64,000 nucleotides of DNA, from assembly GCF_000801105.2 (NCBI RefSeq), contig NC_079518.1:16348800-16412799 (forward strand), read 5' to 3'. Source of the stretch: Raphanus sativus. Lineage: Eukaryota; Streptophyta; Magnoliopsida; Brassicales; Brassicaceae. Position numbers and translations under genes: made by a program. Below, in pieces: positions 46,947 through 59,704 of the stretch. The notes beneath the pieces were generated by a model, which was not told where the DNA came from, did not search any database, and saw nothing but the letters and a program-made list of their open reading frames with translations. Within the stretch, counting starts at the first letter, position 1. Each line of letters begins with the position of its first letter.

Positions 46947-48690
46947 CACCTTTGTATTCGTTGCACGAGGAACATTGCAAATGACAAAATTAAGGGAAGA
47001 ACTCCTTACAACTTTGAATTTTATCTAAATGGACGAAAAACATGCCTTCAGTTGGTATAAACGTTATCTTCATCATCTAAAACTAATCTATTACAAAGTC
47101 CCACATCAAGTTTGTTAAAAGATATTTATGAATATCATAGCCTAATTCAGCGCTTTGCAATATTCTTCTTTTAAATGTGTGAGTTTCGCCGTACATTCCT
47201 ACCTTCTTTGCTACAAAACCAACTCTATCCCATAAAAAGGTAGTATGTGTCCAATCTACATCAATAGTGGCATTATGTAGTCTTTATGTTTTCAAGTAAC
47301 ACTTATTTTGGGTGCCCTTCGTAATCTTTCTTATCTAGAAAATGTGCTTCCTATCCTTTCACATTCATTCTTGTTTCTACTTTATCAGAATACCTTGTGA
47401 ATTTTTATTCATGAAAAATTATCATTCATACTTTTCCAAAACTTACAACAAAATTCATGGATATTCATCATTCTGGTCATCGTACGGTAGTTCTCGAAGA
47501 AAGACTATCCAAATTTGAGTAAATCGCCGTCATTGGAAAAAATCTGATTCAACAGAATCTTGGATAACGCCTACAGTGGAGGGATATTAAAACACACATG
47601 ATTTACTGATTTTTCATCTGCTTTTTAACAACTAAATTTCACTTCATAACATATCCAAAATGATCTTAAATTTATTATAACCTGACAAAATTCAAATGAA
47701 ATGTCTTATTGTAGTGGATATTTAATCTTCCAAAAAGCAATAATGGTTTTTCTCTGGACCAAAAGAAACCACTTTTGTCCCGAATTTGGATACATTTGTT
47801 TAATATTATATTTTTAATTTGACCTTACATATTTCACTCTTTGTACAATGCCAACTGAGAGTGTATGGTTTAAGGTACTGGTTGGTCATAAATATATTCA
47901 GCATGATCTTAAATTTATTAAAACCAGTAAATAATCCGACAAAATTTGTCAAATATTTTTTTTTAATTTTAGTGGACAATTAATCTTCATGAAAAGGCAG
48001 TGATGAATTTTTATATGTACAAAAAATAGTCCCAAATTTTGATAAAATATGTTCATATTATATCTTGATTTGACCCTGTATATTATATTCTTTGTATTAA
48101 GCTTAACAAAGGTGTATGGTTCAAGATACGGGTTTTACGCATTTTGAATGATTGTTATATCATCTAGAACTATGATTTCGTTAATTACCAATGTGTCCAA
48201 CTGTAACAAATGAATGATCAAGCTTCCATTTTTCAATTTAGTGGTTGATGATCTTGGCCGAGAGGTAGAATCCACTGATTATTCTATACCAAATGAATGA
48301 TCATGCTTCCATTTTTAATTAGTCCTTTTAACAAGAAATCGAACGTATGAAAGGTCACGACTTCACATTTTTGAGAAAAAATATTAACTTTGAAGTTTCT
48401 TTCTCTTGTTTTCTCACCCTATCTTTGCTCTCAACTTCCAACAGCTTTGTTGGTCGCCTCGGGTTTGTGTGGGACCGTGCACGGCCCTGCCGCAGGAGGG
48501 TTTTTTTCTCAATTTCTGTTGACTTTCCTTCTTTCTCTTACTTCCTTTTACTTCTCTTTACTTTTCTTTACTTCTCTTTCGCCGATATACAGTCTGCTCT
48601 GGAAAAACAAATCTGCCGGCAAAGAAACCGCAGCTGGATTTGGCGCTTTGCCTGCTTCTCTGGTGTCGTTTTGAGGTTGGAGAGGAAGAT
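46947..48690. other. AT-rich stretch with diverged internal tandem repeat
   Basis: 47655-47890 and 47905-48135 share order and content (ATGATCTTAAATTTATTA, TAATCTTC, TTTGACC, GTGTATGGTT). AAATGAATGATCA(A/T)GCTTCC is doubled at 48208 and 48290. A pyrimidine-rich patch at 48390-48600 gives frames on both strands but no known protein. Confidence 0.45.
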
Positions 48691-48694
48691 GATG

Positions 48695-50880
48695 TTGTAA
48701 TATCCCAACTTTACAAAATAAAATAATAAAGAAATAATCATGAAATCTCCATTTATTATTCCGCATCAATTATCTCAATAAATCTAATAAAAATAACCAT
48801 AAATCTAAATAGTAAAATAAATCTCGATAATATCGATAAAAGCTAAAAAACAACAAGTTTGAAAAAGAAAGAAAAGCAAACGTCCAAAAGCATCAATTCG
48901 ATAGCTATCACTTCTACTGGTCAGTCTCACCTAAAAAAAAAGAAAAGAGGGGTGAGTAACAGGGGAATCACTCAGTGAGGTATGGGATGCTAAACACGCA
49001 AACCACTGACTTGAGTAAATAGCAGTGTTTTTAAAACAGGACCGGCGACCGAACCGGAAATTTTTGAGTCATGGGTCAATGTGGTTCGACCTGGTTCGAT
49101 TTGGGTTCGACCGGGTTTGATGTATTAAACTGAATTTAATAATATTTTGTATATAATATGCATATTTTAGAAAATAGCAAACTGAAATGTAATAACAAAA
49201 ATAAAAAAAAATTAATAGTTCAAATCTAAATCAATAGAAAAAACACATTTAAAGTTTACTCTCCAGATCACTATAAATTTTTATCACTTTTAAAAAAAAA
49301 TATACACATTAGTGCAACGTTGCGACAGTTGTTGATTTTCATTATGACAATTATTGATTTTCTATGTTTGAATTTGGTGGAAATCAAATTTATTGATCAT
49401 TCTCTTCTATTGCTTAGTACATCGCAAAAGTTTTGCAAAGACATCAAAAATACAAAAGTATAAAATATGTTGTGAATTGCAGTCTTGCAGAGACGTCACA
49501 GACTCAAAAAAAAAAACGTCAAAAATGCAATACCTTGTGAATTACAATTTGTCACAAAAACTCTATTTTTAAATTTATTATTTAAAACTAATTATTTTAT
49601 TAATATTTTTTTTGTTTTCTCTACGAACCAGGGTTTTGTCGGTTGTTGGATCGTCGGGTTCCCGGGTTTTAACGGTTCAATATGGGTTTTTAAACCGGTT
49701 CAATTTTAGTTGGGTTTTAGCATTAACACAACCCGGCTTGGTATCCGGTTCACGGTTGAACCCGGTCCGACCGCCAGTTCGGTTCGAGTTTAACAACACT
49801 GGTAAATAGAATCCCATTATGGAAGCTTAGCTGTAACATGAACAAAACAAGATGCCTAGAGCATCAACACACAACAAACAATGCGCTGATAGTTCATAAC
49901 TAGATCACACACCCCACATCTCCTCATACGGATATACATATACGCTACTTCGCTAGTACATTCTGTTCTGAACCCCCCCCCCCCCCCCCCCCCCCGCGCC
50001 TTCAAAGCTTGCGTCGAATGCAAACGTCTCTGCACACCCTTGCCTCGCCCCACACAATCTGTGTCATTAGCCCAGACGTCTTTGAACCTCGCACTCCATA
50101 GTGGCCCCCGCTCTCGCACATAGTCCATACTCATAACTATGTATATATAGCATCAATTAACATCACACAATCCAATCAACAGTTAAATCCTCTAGATCCC
50201 TAGTTCCGGTTTAACAATGAATGAACTAACTACCAAACACGACTCAAACAGACAAAATTCATGCTTCAAAATCTAAACTACAATAGAAAGAATTCTATAC
50301 TGTACGGAATTTACGGAATAGAGCCTCACCTTAGCAATGTGAAAAAAATGATAGCTGTGAACTCCATATCGCTCAAACAGGACTCAAATCTAAAATCAGG
50401 GCAAAAAATTGAGTCTGAAACACCTTTCGAACGGTTAAAAATGGATAACTGGGAATCTGGTCAAAAATCAACCAGCTGTCAAAGATTAACCCGGTCAACT
50501 CTGACCCAAGCCGGTCAACCCTTGACCAAATTGAAATCAATTGAACCAGCCGGTTTTCCTTAACCAGATTCGATTTCAATTGGATCAGAATCAAATCAAT
50601 TAAAACCCGTTTAATCCTAACCAAAATCGAATCTTAATAACCAACTTAACCAAAAATCCATTCGACAAAACTGAACCAGCTAACTGGTCCACGAGTTGAC
50701 AAACTGATTTGACTCAACTGAGTCACCGAGACACCGGCGAGTCAGTTAGTCACCGAAGGCCGGTTGCCGGCGGCGACTAAAGGTGGCGGTGTCTTACCAG
50801 AAAATCACCAGCAGCGACGGAGTCGTGGTGGCGATGCAGCGGCGGACTAATTGTCTGTGTAAAACTTTATTAATTTTATT
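48695..50880. other. Unclassified repeat-like stretch hosting a hAT element
   Basis: It opens with TGTAATATCCCAAC, a typical LTR start, but no matching end or second LTR was found. A run of 23 C lies at 49973-49995. CCGG-rich sequence near 50440-50860 (ACCCGGTCAACTCTGACC, GGCGGCGACTAAAGG) has no conserved frame. Possibly one long LTR. Confidence 0.3.
49023..49801. mobile_element. Non-autonomous hAT element, 779 bp
   Basis: The termini are CAGTGTTTTTAAAAC and (inverse) CAGTGTTGTTAAACTC. GTAAATAG flanks both sides exactly (49015-49022, 49802-49809), the 8-bp duplication of hAT transposons. Subterminal ACCGG/GGTTCGA motifs are numerous at both ends. No transposase. Confidence 0.9.
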
Positions 50881-51296
50881 ATTTTTTTTTGTAATTTATC
50901 TTGCTAATAATTTGTTCATATTATAATAATTTTAAATTTTGTTTATAATTAATGTTGAGCATTTTTTTCAGATAATATATATTTTGAACATTTTTCATAA
51001 TAAATTTTATATTTATTATAAAATGTAGTTATCTTCAATGTATAGTTTATATATATATTTATGTAATGGTTATTATTGAATTATTATGTTATTTAAATAA
51101 ATGATATAACCATTATTTATGAAATATAAATCAAATAATCTGTTAGTTTACTTAATTATTTATTGGTTGAAATGTTTTGTAGTATTAAACCTGAAAAATA
51201 AGTTCTATTTATTTATTTATTTTATAAATTATTTGAATTTTAAGTATTTAATTTATCTAAATAATTTGAAATATAAAAAATAATAAAAATATGAGA
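50881..51296. repeat. Dispersed AT-rich repeat, copy split by a Helitron
   Basis: TTTGTAATTTATCTTGCTAA and the following sequence match 16010 and 55025. The copy continues after the Helitron, at 54490. Confidence 0.65.
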
Positions 51297-51771
51297 TCTA
51301 ATTGTATATAATAAAGTAGATTTTTCTCCATAGAGAAAAAAATGCCATGTGTCATGTCATCATTTACTTCTTTTTATATTGGGCCATTAAAATTATTTAT
51401 TGGCAAATTTATTTAATTAAGATGCTGAGATCCATTTCCAGAATTTGACAATCAAACTCAATTGTTTACATCGTTCTTCTTCGACGAACATCATCTGTTC
51501 ATAATGTTTCCGTGTCATTGAAACTTGCTCAACAAATCTGGCCATCAACTCTCTCATTGAAGATATCTCTTATGAAGTTGATTTTAATAACATTTTTCCT
51601 AACTTTTATTGGAAATTCCTAATTTCGACTGCTAATAAATAGGGATGCAGATAAATCAAACTTTTCCTGCGTCACTAGATTCAACTCTTCTGCTTCCTTA
51701 CACACACATACTGCCACAATGGTTTCATCATACATCTTTCTTTCTGAGTAAAGTTCGGTTGTCTCTCTCAG

Positions 51772-52480
51772 ATGGTGGTGACGCGTTTTTTCCATCTTTG
51801 GAAAACATGTAACCTTAAGAAAGGAGAGGAGCTGATGGAAGTTGACATGCTTTTCCTTGATGAGAAGGTTTGTTTCTTCTCTCTACCTTGATTTGTAGTA
51901 TCTTTAAACTGTTCCAACATATATATTATATTTTATATATGTTGACAAAAGTGCAATACTTAAGTGCTGTTAAAAAACTTACAATGAACAAAATAAGATA
52001 TTACCAATACTTTTGTGTTGCATATCTTTGTAAATGATTTTTTGAATATATGTTAACAAAATTATTCACAATCGACCATGTTTATGTTTTCTCTTTTCAC
52101 AGTCGACCCTTGCGCATATCAACATGCATCGGCTTAACAGTATCAAACACCTTCCTAAAGAAGGGGCCATTTACAAGATCATTGGCTTTGAGATTGCAAA
52201 AAACAACACCCACTTCAAACTGGAAGATTCGAGCATCTTTATTCGCCTCAACATCTTACGAAGTTTGTTGAAATTAGTTGAGATTATGTGATAAGCTCAT
52301 GGAATTATTAAGCACACTAATACTCAGTTGCTAGGTAAATCGGTAAACTGAATAGTCACAACTATTCGACAATCAGCATACAAAGTTTACAGACCTCAAC
52401 TGTATGCTTTGTAGACATCTTTGGGTTTGTTGGTGAGATAAAGTCAACCTTCAATGACCATGAGCAACAACTTAATGGAT
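51772..52480 (+). pseudogene. RPA1-like (DUF223, OB-fold) gene fragment
   Basis: Exon 1 (51772-51867) reads MVVTRFFHLWKTCN, GEELMEVDMLFLDEK and ends at a GTTTGT donor. Exon 2 starts at 52103 after TTTTCACAG and reads STLAHINMHRLNSIKHLPK, EGAIYKIIGFEIAKNNTHF, KLEDSSIFIRLN. This is the DUF223 replication protein A1-like OB fold often carried by plant Helitrons. A later piece near 52411 (DIFGFVGEIKSTFNDHEQQ) looks like the next exon after a disrupted segment. Frameshifts and stops separate the pieces, and the DNA-binding C-terminal domains are missing, so it is a fragment. It supports the Helitron call and may represent a former accessory gene. Confidence 0.75.
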
Positions 52481-52574
52481 CATGGTTAACCTTCAGATCA
52501 ACATGTACAATCCTTTCTTCATTAACACTGATTTGTTTACATATTACAATGTTTTTAACATGCATCGTCTCAGG

Positions 52575-52804
52575 TTCAACTCTTCTGAACGACCTGGACC
52601 GCGGGCCTGGCCCGTAAAGGCTTGCTGCGGGGCGGGATTGGGCCTCCATTTGATAAGCCCGCAAAATTGGAGGCCTCGCGGGACGGGTTCAAAGCGGGAT
52701 GGGCTCAAAGCGGGACGAACTCAAAGTGGGACGGGCCGAAAGCGGGATAAGTTAAACCGCGGGATTTTGAAGACCCGCAATCCTAAATCTTTATTTCTGC
52801 TTTC

Positions 52805-52875
<71 letters not shown>

Positions 52876-53319
52876 AGAGAGAGAGAGGAGAGAGAGAGAG
52901 AAGGGGAATTAGACATTATGGAGCTCCGTTGATGGTGTTTCAAGGTCGATGATGCTTCCGGTCTCCCAAGCGCCTCTGATCTGCACCGGGGAGCTTCTTC
53001 AAGCCATCATAAATGAAAATAAAAACATTTGTTTTGTATAAGCTTAATGTATTGATCTTGTAAGAGTACTCGATCATGTGCAAGCTGAAACTCAATTCTT
53101 GTCTATGTTTGTTTGTGCATGTAGAAACAAGCAATGTAATATTTGATGTCCCGCGGGACGGGCCCGCGAAGGCCTGCATATTTCGCGGTACGGGATGGGT
53201 AGCTAGTTTGAGGATCGCATCCCGCGCGGGACAGGTCCGCCATGTACCTGCCAGAAGCCGAAAACCCGCAGCGGTGCGGGACGGAACAGGACGGGAGAGA
53301 GCCAATTGCCATCCCTAGA
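52575..53319 (-). mobile_element. hAT-like GC-rich fragment
   Basis: The right end reads, on the minus strand, TAGGGATGGCAATTGGC, a common plant hAT terminus. CCCGCGGGACGGGCCCGCG and AAAGCGGGA(T/C)GGGCTCAAAGC repeats fill both ends. The left terminus and target duplication were not found. Frames across it (CG-rich, both strands) are not coding. Confidence 0.5.
52808..52901. repeat. (GA)n microsatellite
   Basis: GA dinucleotides with a few GC, GAA and GGA breaks over about 94 bp. Confidence 0.95.
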
Positions 53320-54489
53320 TATCATAAAGACCATGTCTTCCCATAGTGTCGTGCAAAGGCTCAAACAAAATTCATGACAATTAAAAAAAGAACTCCCACT
53401 TAATTTTATAATTAATGGTACAATAAATCATAACTCCACACACAAAATTCAAGGTGAAAGAAATTCAGTAGCATCGTTTATAGAAAAAAAGTTTGTAACT
53501 CTATCACATTATTAACTTTCTTTTCCAAAATATAAGCAAGTAAATCACAATCACAAAACAAACTCCCACATAAACGACAATATAAAAAAATATTTCGATA
53601 TACATCTCAATAACTCTAGCGTGATTCATTCTCACATAATATAACAGGTCACCAAATAAATTGACCAACACATCTGACCTTAATAACAAACGCCAAAAAA
53701 GTTACAATGTCCCTTCCTCTCTGGCTCTCTATAGAATTAAAATATTGGATACACTTGAATAGAAAACAGATAAAACTTGCATCGACAAATGCTGGAACAA
53801 ACCAATTATAGATGCACAAGAGCAACAATAATATGTTACCGATCCAACATAATTAATAACCGCTGTGAACACATGCTATATAATAAGTTAATGAAAAAAA
53901 ATTATTTCCGTTATTATAGTGAAATATAATAAATTATGTTCTAAATACCTTTTCCCTGCTGTTGACAAAAAATCTGATTTAACACTAAACAAAAAAAACT
54001 CTGAAAAGATAAAAACATGGTAGATTAGCCAAGAGACATTGCGATTTTAGTATTTGGTTACAGAATTTTTGTGAATTAAAACATTGTTAGAGACACACTC
54101 ATAATCACATATAAAAATACATTAAGAATTATCACAATCAAACATAAAACTTTTACTCATAATAAAAAACTACAATATAATCTCATGCAAGTGCAAAAGA
54201 GAGAACATATTTCCATTATAAAAAATATAACTGAAATGAATACTGAAAACAAATAGTAAAATGTCACAGAATATAATTGATAACAAAAAAAAATCTAAAC
54301 ACGTAAGAATTATAAACAATGGTCAAATATTAACCAAAATAAATATATATGATTTAATTAGAGAATAAATTATATTTATAATATTCCATTTAGAATAATT
54401 TTTCAAATGTTTTATGAAATTAATATATATTTTAATATAAAATAATTTTAGTGTAAACTAATCCGCCTATAGGGCAGACCAATCCCTAG

Positions 54490-55560
54490 TGTTTTATATT
54501 GTTGGACAAAAAATTAATTATAGTGTTATTTGGAAACATAAATAGTAGTATAAAAATGTTGTACTAGTGCATTAAGGTAGGTTTAACTATCAAGGAGAAA
54601 GGTTTATTTACTTAACAAACTTATAAAGAAATTTCAGGTCCAAAAGTAAGATTATGTTTTAATTAGAGAGATAAATCAGTGCTTTTAAATTCGATTCGGC
54701 ATGTGGTCAAACCGGTTCTGATGATTAGGATTTAAGAAATATTCATATTTGAAACATGTAAAGATCACTAAAACATGAGACTAACCGATTGAACCAATTT
54801 ATGACTGATATGTAATCCAATTTGATTTAAATTGTTATAATTTCATAATTTGTCACCTTTTAATCCAAATGTTAAAAGTTCACTGTTTTGCAATTTTATG
54901 AAATTATGAAGTTTCTACAAAATTTTGATATAGAAAATTATAGGTATAAAATAATTAAGAATTATAAATATGTCTTGATCATATTACTCTTTTTATATAG
55001 CCTGATTACCTTTACTATAAATATTTTTGTAATTTATCTTGCTAATAATTTGGTTCATACTATAATATCAGTTTTTTGTTATTTACAATTAGTTTTAAAC
55101 ATTTTTCTTTAGATTATATATATTTTGGACATTTTTTATAATTATTTTGTTATTATATTTATTGTACAGTATAGTTATCTCCAGTGTACAATGTTATATA
55201 TATACACATTATGCAATGGCTAATATTGAATTATTATGTTATTTAAAGAAGTGATATAACTATTATTTATGAAATATAAATAAAAGAATCTGTTAGTTTA
55301 ATTGATTTGTTATTGGTCGAAATGTTTCTGTAGTATTTTATTTGAATTTTTAAATTATTTAATTTATCGAAACAGTTTAAAAGAAAATGGTTAAAAATAT
55401 TAAAGAGATACATTTGATGTTGGATATAAAATTAATTATAGTGCTGTTTGGAGATATAAATAGTAGTATAAAGAAAATTGTATTAGTGATATGAGATAAA
55501 TTTAACTATAGAGTAGAAAAGTATATTTAATTTTAAAAGTTTACAATAGAAATGACAGAT
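54490..55560. repeat. Dispersed AT-rich repeat, remainder of split copy and a second copy
   Basis: 54490-54700 is the continuation of the copy at 50881. 55025-55560 is another copy with the same order (CTTGCTAATAATTTGGTTCA, TTGGATATAAAATTAATTAT, AAATAGTAGTATAAAG). No genes. Confidence 0.65.
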
Positions 55561-56560
55561 CCAAAAGTAGAATTCTTTTACAATAGGATAGATATTTTTT
55601 AAATAGGAATAACATATGGAATATCATTATGTCTATGATCTAGTTGGATCCAAAAGATATGGTTAACCTTAACCTAATATCAACTAAATATTTTAGCAGA
55701 AACGAAGAAGAAAATCAACTAAAATTTAGGCATAGGCATTTTAATCGGACCCGAAAATCCGAACCGGAACTTATTCAAAATACAGGGTTGAAACCGCAGA
55801 TCTTTTTTTGGTTTTTTTTGGACCCGTGGATCTTGGTTCCGGTCCGGGTCTTATCCGAGACCCGATCGGGTACCCAAAATACCTAATAGTTATTGTATAT
55901 ATTAGATATATTTGGATGATTGGGTATATTTTTGGTATTTCAAACATTTTTTTAAGTTTTAAGTGTATATTTTAGGTCTTGGATAAAATTTTAGATTTTC
56001 AGAAAATATAATTCGGGTGATCGAATAAAATTTTGAGTGTCTTTTGGGTTTTTAGGATGATTTAAGATAAATTTCCGAGTACTTTTGAGGTTCTTCGGGT
56101 ATTTTTAGAGTTTTCTGATCCAGTTCAGGTATTTCTGATCTTTTTGGATCCTTAATATCTGAACCGACACGAATCTAAAATATACTAAAAATTTGTGGAT
56201 ATTTTCCAGGTATAAAAGTATAGATCCGAACCGACTTAGACTTGGTAAAATCCGATCCGGAATTGATCCGAAAAATTATAGATACCTATATAAATCTAAA
56301 AGTTCCCAAAAAGTGAATCTAACAAAAGCCGATCCGAACTCAATCTGAGAACCCGGATGCCCATGCATAATACGAAAGCTAAATATTAGTAATTATTTAT
56401 CCAAAAACTCACGAGCCGAACTTTTTGACTGCTGTTAAAAAGGCTAAAATGCCTGTTAATACTTTTTGGTGTAAGTTCCTATTTTACTCTCGACGCTTTT
56501 TATTTTTTTTGTAACAGTTTTACTCTGGTCGCTATATTGGTAAACCCATAAATAATTAAA
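55561..56560. other. Stretch of CCGAACC/GGTTCGG-type degenerate repeats
   Basis: Motifs such as AATCCGAACCGGAA, GACCCGATCGGGTACCC and GATCCGAACCGAC recur, as also inside the Helitrons at 41700 and 62280. It looks like transposon debris between 55640 and 56360. No gene. Confidence 0.45.
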
Positions 56561-56702
56561 GATCCGCCCCATTTTCTTGCTTCTTCCCTTTCGCCTGACT
56601 CCAAACTCGATCTACCCTTCCTTCCTTGCTTCTCCCGCCGGTCCCCGATTGCAAATTTACCGATCACATCCGGCGATCTCTCATCGAAGACTGAGATTTT
56701 TG

Positions 56703-56888
56703 GTAAGTGTCTAATACTCCCGCCAACAAATTGTTCATGTTTTTACAAAAGCAATCCAGCGAGTTCTCAATCGATTCGATAATCATGCATTGGAGTTCTC
56801 TGGCTGTGTCTATGTGCGTAGATACGTTGAATCCGTGCTTGCGATTTTGATTTTATCTAAAGGGAACTGAAACTTGTTCAGATCGTAG
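56703..56888 (+). other. Probable 5' UTR intron of PMK
   Basis: TTTTTG|GTAAGTGTCT at 56703 is a strong donor. Acceptor candidates are TTGTTCAG (ending 56881) and ATCGTAG (ending 56888). The upstream CT-rich sequence at 56570-56700 looks like a leader exon. Inferred from splice signals only. Confidence 0.45.
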
Positions 56889-56922
56889 GTGATCAGCGAT
56901 CAGATTCTCTCACTCTTTCGAA

Positions 56923-59365
56923 ATGGCTGTGTAAGTGCTTTTGATTTTGAATTGGATTTATAAATCTCGCATTAATGTTGGTTGTATCGATTTCACTTTG
57001 GCTAATGTGGTTTCTTAAACTATTTGAAGCAGTGTTGCTTCTGCTCCTGGGAAGGTGTTGATGACTGGAGGATACCTCATACTCGAGAGGCCAAACACAG
57101 GTCTTGTGTTGAGTACAAATGCACGTTTCTACGCCATTGTCAAGCCCATCAATGAAGAAGTCAAGCCTGAGAGTTGGGCCTGGGTATCCACTTCTTCCCA
57201 GACACATTCATCTTCTTCTTCTCATTCGTGCAAGGCTGATAAAAATGTTTTCTTTTTTTCACAGAAATGGACAGATGTCAAATTAACATCACCACAGCTC
57301 TCAAGAGAAAGCATGTATAAACTCTCACTTAATCATTTGACTCTTCAGTCTGTGTCTGCAAGGTAAGATCCTATACACTTTTTCGTTCTTTTTTTTTAAG
57401 TATCATAAGTCTTACTCTGGATACTTCATTTGTCGAATATAGGTGGTTAGAGAACTTACACTTTTTTTTTCTTCTGAAAATAAAATTTTAGTGATTCAAG
57501 AAACCCCTTTGTAGAGCATGCTATACAGTATGCCATCGCTGCTGCTCATTTGGCAAGCGACAAGGACAAAGAAGCGTTGCACAAACTTTTCTTGCAAGGC
57601 AATCTTCAAGTCTCTGCTTTTTCATCATTTTATTTCTCAAGTAGAGGCTGAATGTGTTACTGTTTCTTTAAATCGATTTCGCAGGTCTTGATATCACAAT
57701 ACTAGGCTCCAATGACTTTTACTCCTACCGGAATCAGGTGTTCTATCTTTTCCTTTGCTGAAGACTGCCTAAATTACGCTTTCATTTGTTCATTTATCCT
57801 TCTTCTTGAGATATACTTGCATAAAATGTTGATAGTCTTGTTAATTCTGATAGATAGAATCGCTTGGGCTTCCAGTGACACCAGAATCGCTGGGTACCCT
57901 TGCACCTTTTGCATCAATCACATTCAACTCAGGAGAGTCAAATGGTGCTAACTGCAAGCCTGAAGTTGCAAAAACTGGCTTAGGTTCTTCAGCTGCAATG
58001 ACAACAGCTGTTGTTGCAGCTCTATTACATTATCTCGGAGTGGTTGACCTATCCGATCCATGTAAAGAAGGAAAGTTTGGTTGTTCTGATCTAGATGTTA
58101 TCCATATGATAGCACAAACATCCCACTGTCTTGCACAAGGGAAGGTTGGAAGTGGGTTTGATGTCAGCTGTGCGGTCTATGGGAGTCAGCGTTATGTCCG
58201 CTTCTCTCCGGAAGTCTTGTCATTTGCTAAGGTCTGTAATGAGAAGTTTATTGTGTAAATTTCCTAAAAAGTTTGGGAATATACTGACTACTACCAAATT
58301 TTTGCAGGTTGCAGTTACGGGTTTACCATTACATGAAGTTATTGGCGGAATCTTGAAGGGAAAATGGGACCATGAAAGAACCGAGTTCTGTTTACCTCCA
58401 CTGATGAATCTTGTAAGCAAACAACCAGACCTAATGTATTACCTGGAAAAACTGTTGTCCACTTCACGTACTTCTTTTTTCCCTGTGAAACCTGGTGTAC
58501 TAAAAATGATGTTATCTTATATAGTTCCTTGGAGAACCTGGAAGTGGTGGATCCTCGTCACCATCGATGGTAAGTGCTGTAAAGAAGTGGCAAATGTCTG
58601 ATCCAGAGAAAGCGCGAGAAAACTGGCAAAAGTTGTCTGATGCGAATTTGGAGCTGGAAACTAAGCTAAACAGTCTGAGCAAATTAGCCAAAGACCACTG
58701 GGATGTTTATCTAGGAGTCATCAAGTCTTGTAGTGTGCTTACTTCTGAAAAGGTATATTTTCCATTTACTTTGATTTCATTAGGTATTTTGCATCAAGGA
58801 GCAGCTTGGTTGATTTGCCTCTTGTATCTGATGTTTAGTGGGTGCTACATGCTAATGAACCAATCAACGAAGCGGTTATTAGAGAACTCTTAGGAGCAAG
58901 AGATGCTATGTTGAGGATTAGGATTCTTATGCGGCAGATGGGTGAAGCTGCTGGTGTTCCAGTAAGTTATTGTTTTATTCTGCTTTGACCATTTGTGACT
59001 GATAACTTTGTGCTGATACAATTTATAAGGGTTCTAAATTGGCATTTTAAGGAAGTTGTTTGCATCTTCATTGACCTTGAGGTACCATGGAATTGCAGAT
59101 AGAACCTGAATCTCAAACTCAACTTTTGGATTCTACAATGAATGCGGAAGGGGTCCTACTTGCTGGTGTTCCTGGGGCTGGTGGGTTTGATGCCATATTT
59201 GCAATTACTCTATGGGATTCTGGAAGCAAACTGACCCAGGCATGGAGTTCACACAATGTTCTGGCGTTGTTGGTGAAAGAAGATCCACACGGCGTTTGCC
59301 TAGAAAGTGGTGATCCGCGCACCACAGGTATTACTTCAGGCGTTTCATCAATTCATATTGAGTAA
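56923..59365 (+). CDS. PMK: Phosphomevalonate kinase (GHMP family)
   Basis: Ten coding exons join to 505 codons, the Arabidopsis At1g31910 length: 56923-56930, 57033-57183, 57265-57362, 57492-57598, 57685-57737, 57854-58231, 58308-58412, 58525-58752, 58839-58961, 59099-59365. The enzyme phosphorylates mevalonate-5-phosphate to the diphosphate in the mevalonate pathway, feeding sterol and other isoprenoid synthesis in cytosol or peroxisomes. The GHMP substrate motif is SAPGKVLMTGGYLIL, the ATP loop KTGLGSSAAMTTAVVA, and the C-terminal GHMP motif AGVPGAGGFDAIFAI. All look intact. Two oddities: the intron at 57184-57264 is 81 nt, in frame and stop-free, and the intron at 57599-57684 begins with GC. 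The first exon encodes just eight bases, ATGGCTGT. Probably a functional single-copy-type gene. Confidence 0.95.
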
Positions 59366-59704
59366 GCAACATTGGTTCGCAGTGTCCAATGAATTAGGCT
59401 CATCACCAAGGCTGGTTGAGTATACTATTTTGCATATAGACTTGGGTGATAAGTGCATCCTTTCACCCATTTGTAAGTCTTTTGACTCTTTGGAAAAAAC
59501 TAGCGGAAAGAAAAAACAAATTAAGGAATAATTTAGAATGTTCTTATTTGTGTTTGTTTCAATTCACTGCTTCTGACGTTGGTATCTCAATGCTTGAAAA
59601 AGTAGGATCCAAATCTACATTGATCTTTACAAGAACAAGTTTCATAGATTATCGAGATTTTCTTTGTATACGTGTGACTCACTACTACATTTGAGTTTGC
59701 TTCG

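Larger units (their letters stand above)
51297..54489 (+). mobile_element. Helitron, 3193 bp, carrying RPA1-like exons
   Basis: It starts TCTAATTGTATATAATAAAG after A and ends CCGCCTATAGGGCAGACC, AATCCCTAG, then T. The hairpin has one mismatch. The flanks join to ATGAGA|TGTTTTATATTG, and a related uninterrupted repeat near 17255 reads GAGACTAATGTTTTATATTG. The interior holds RPA-like exons, a CG-rich hAT-like fragment and a (GA)n tract; no RepHel motifs are seen. Confidence 0.75.

Noticed and set aside
48347..48700. Possible small secreted protein gene
   Set aside because: Overlapping frames on both strands in a pyrimidine-rich patch, with no splice structure or homology recognised.
52482..53318. 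Frames of 69-156 codons on both strands
   Set aside because: They cross a GC-rich hAT-like fragment and a (GA)n tract; codon content is repeat-driven.
58567..58573. Splice donor GTAAGTGC inside PMK exon 8
   Set aside because: The sequence reads on in frame as VSAVKKWQMSD, matching the family, so it is coding.
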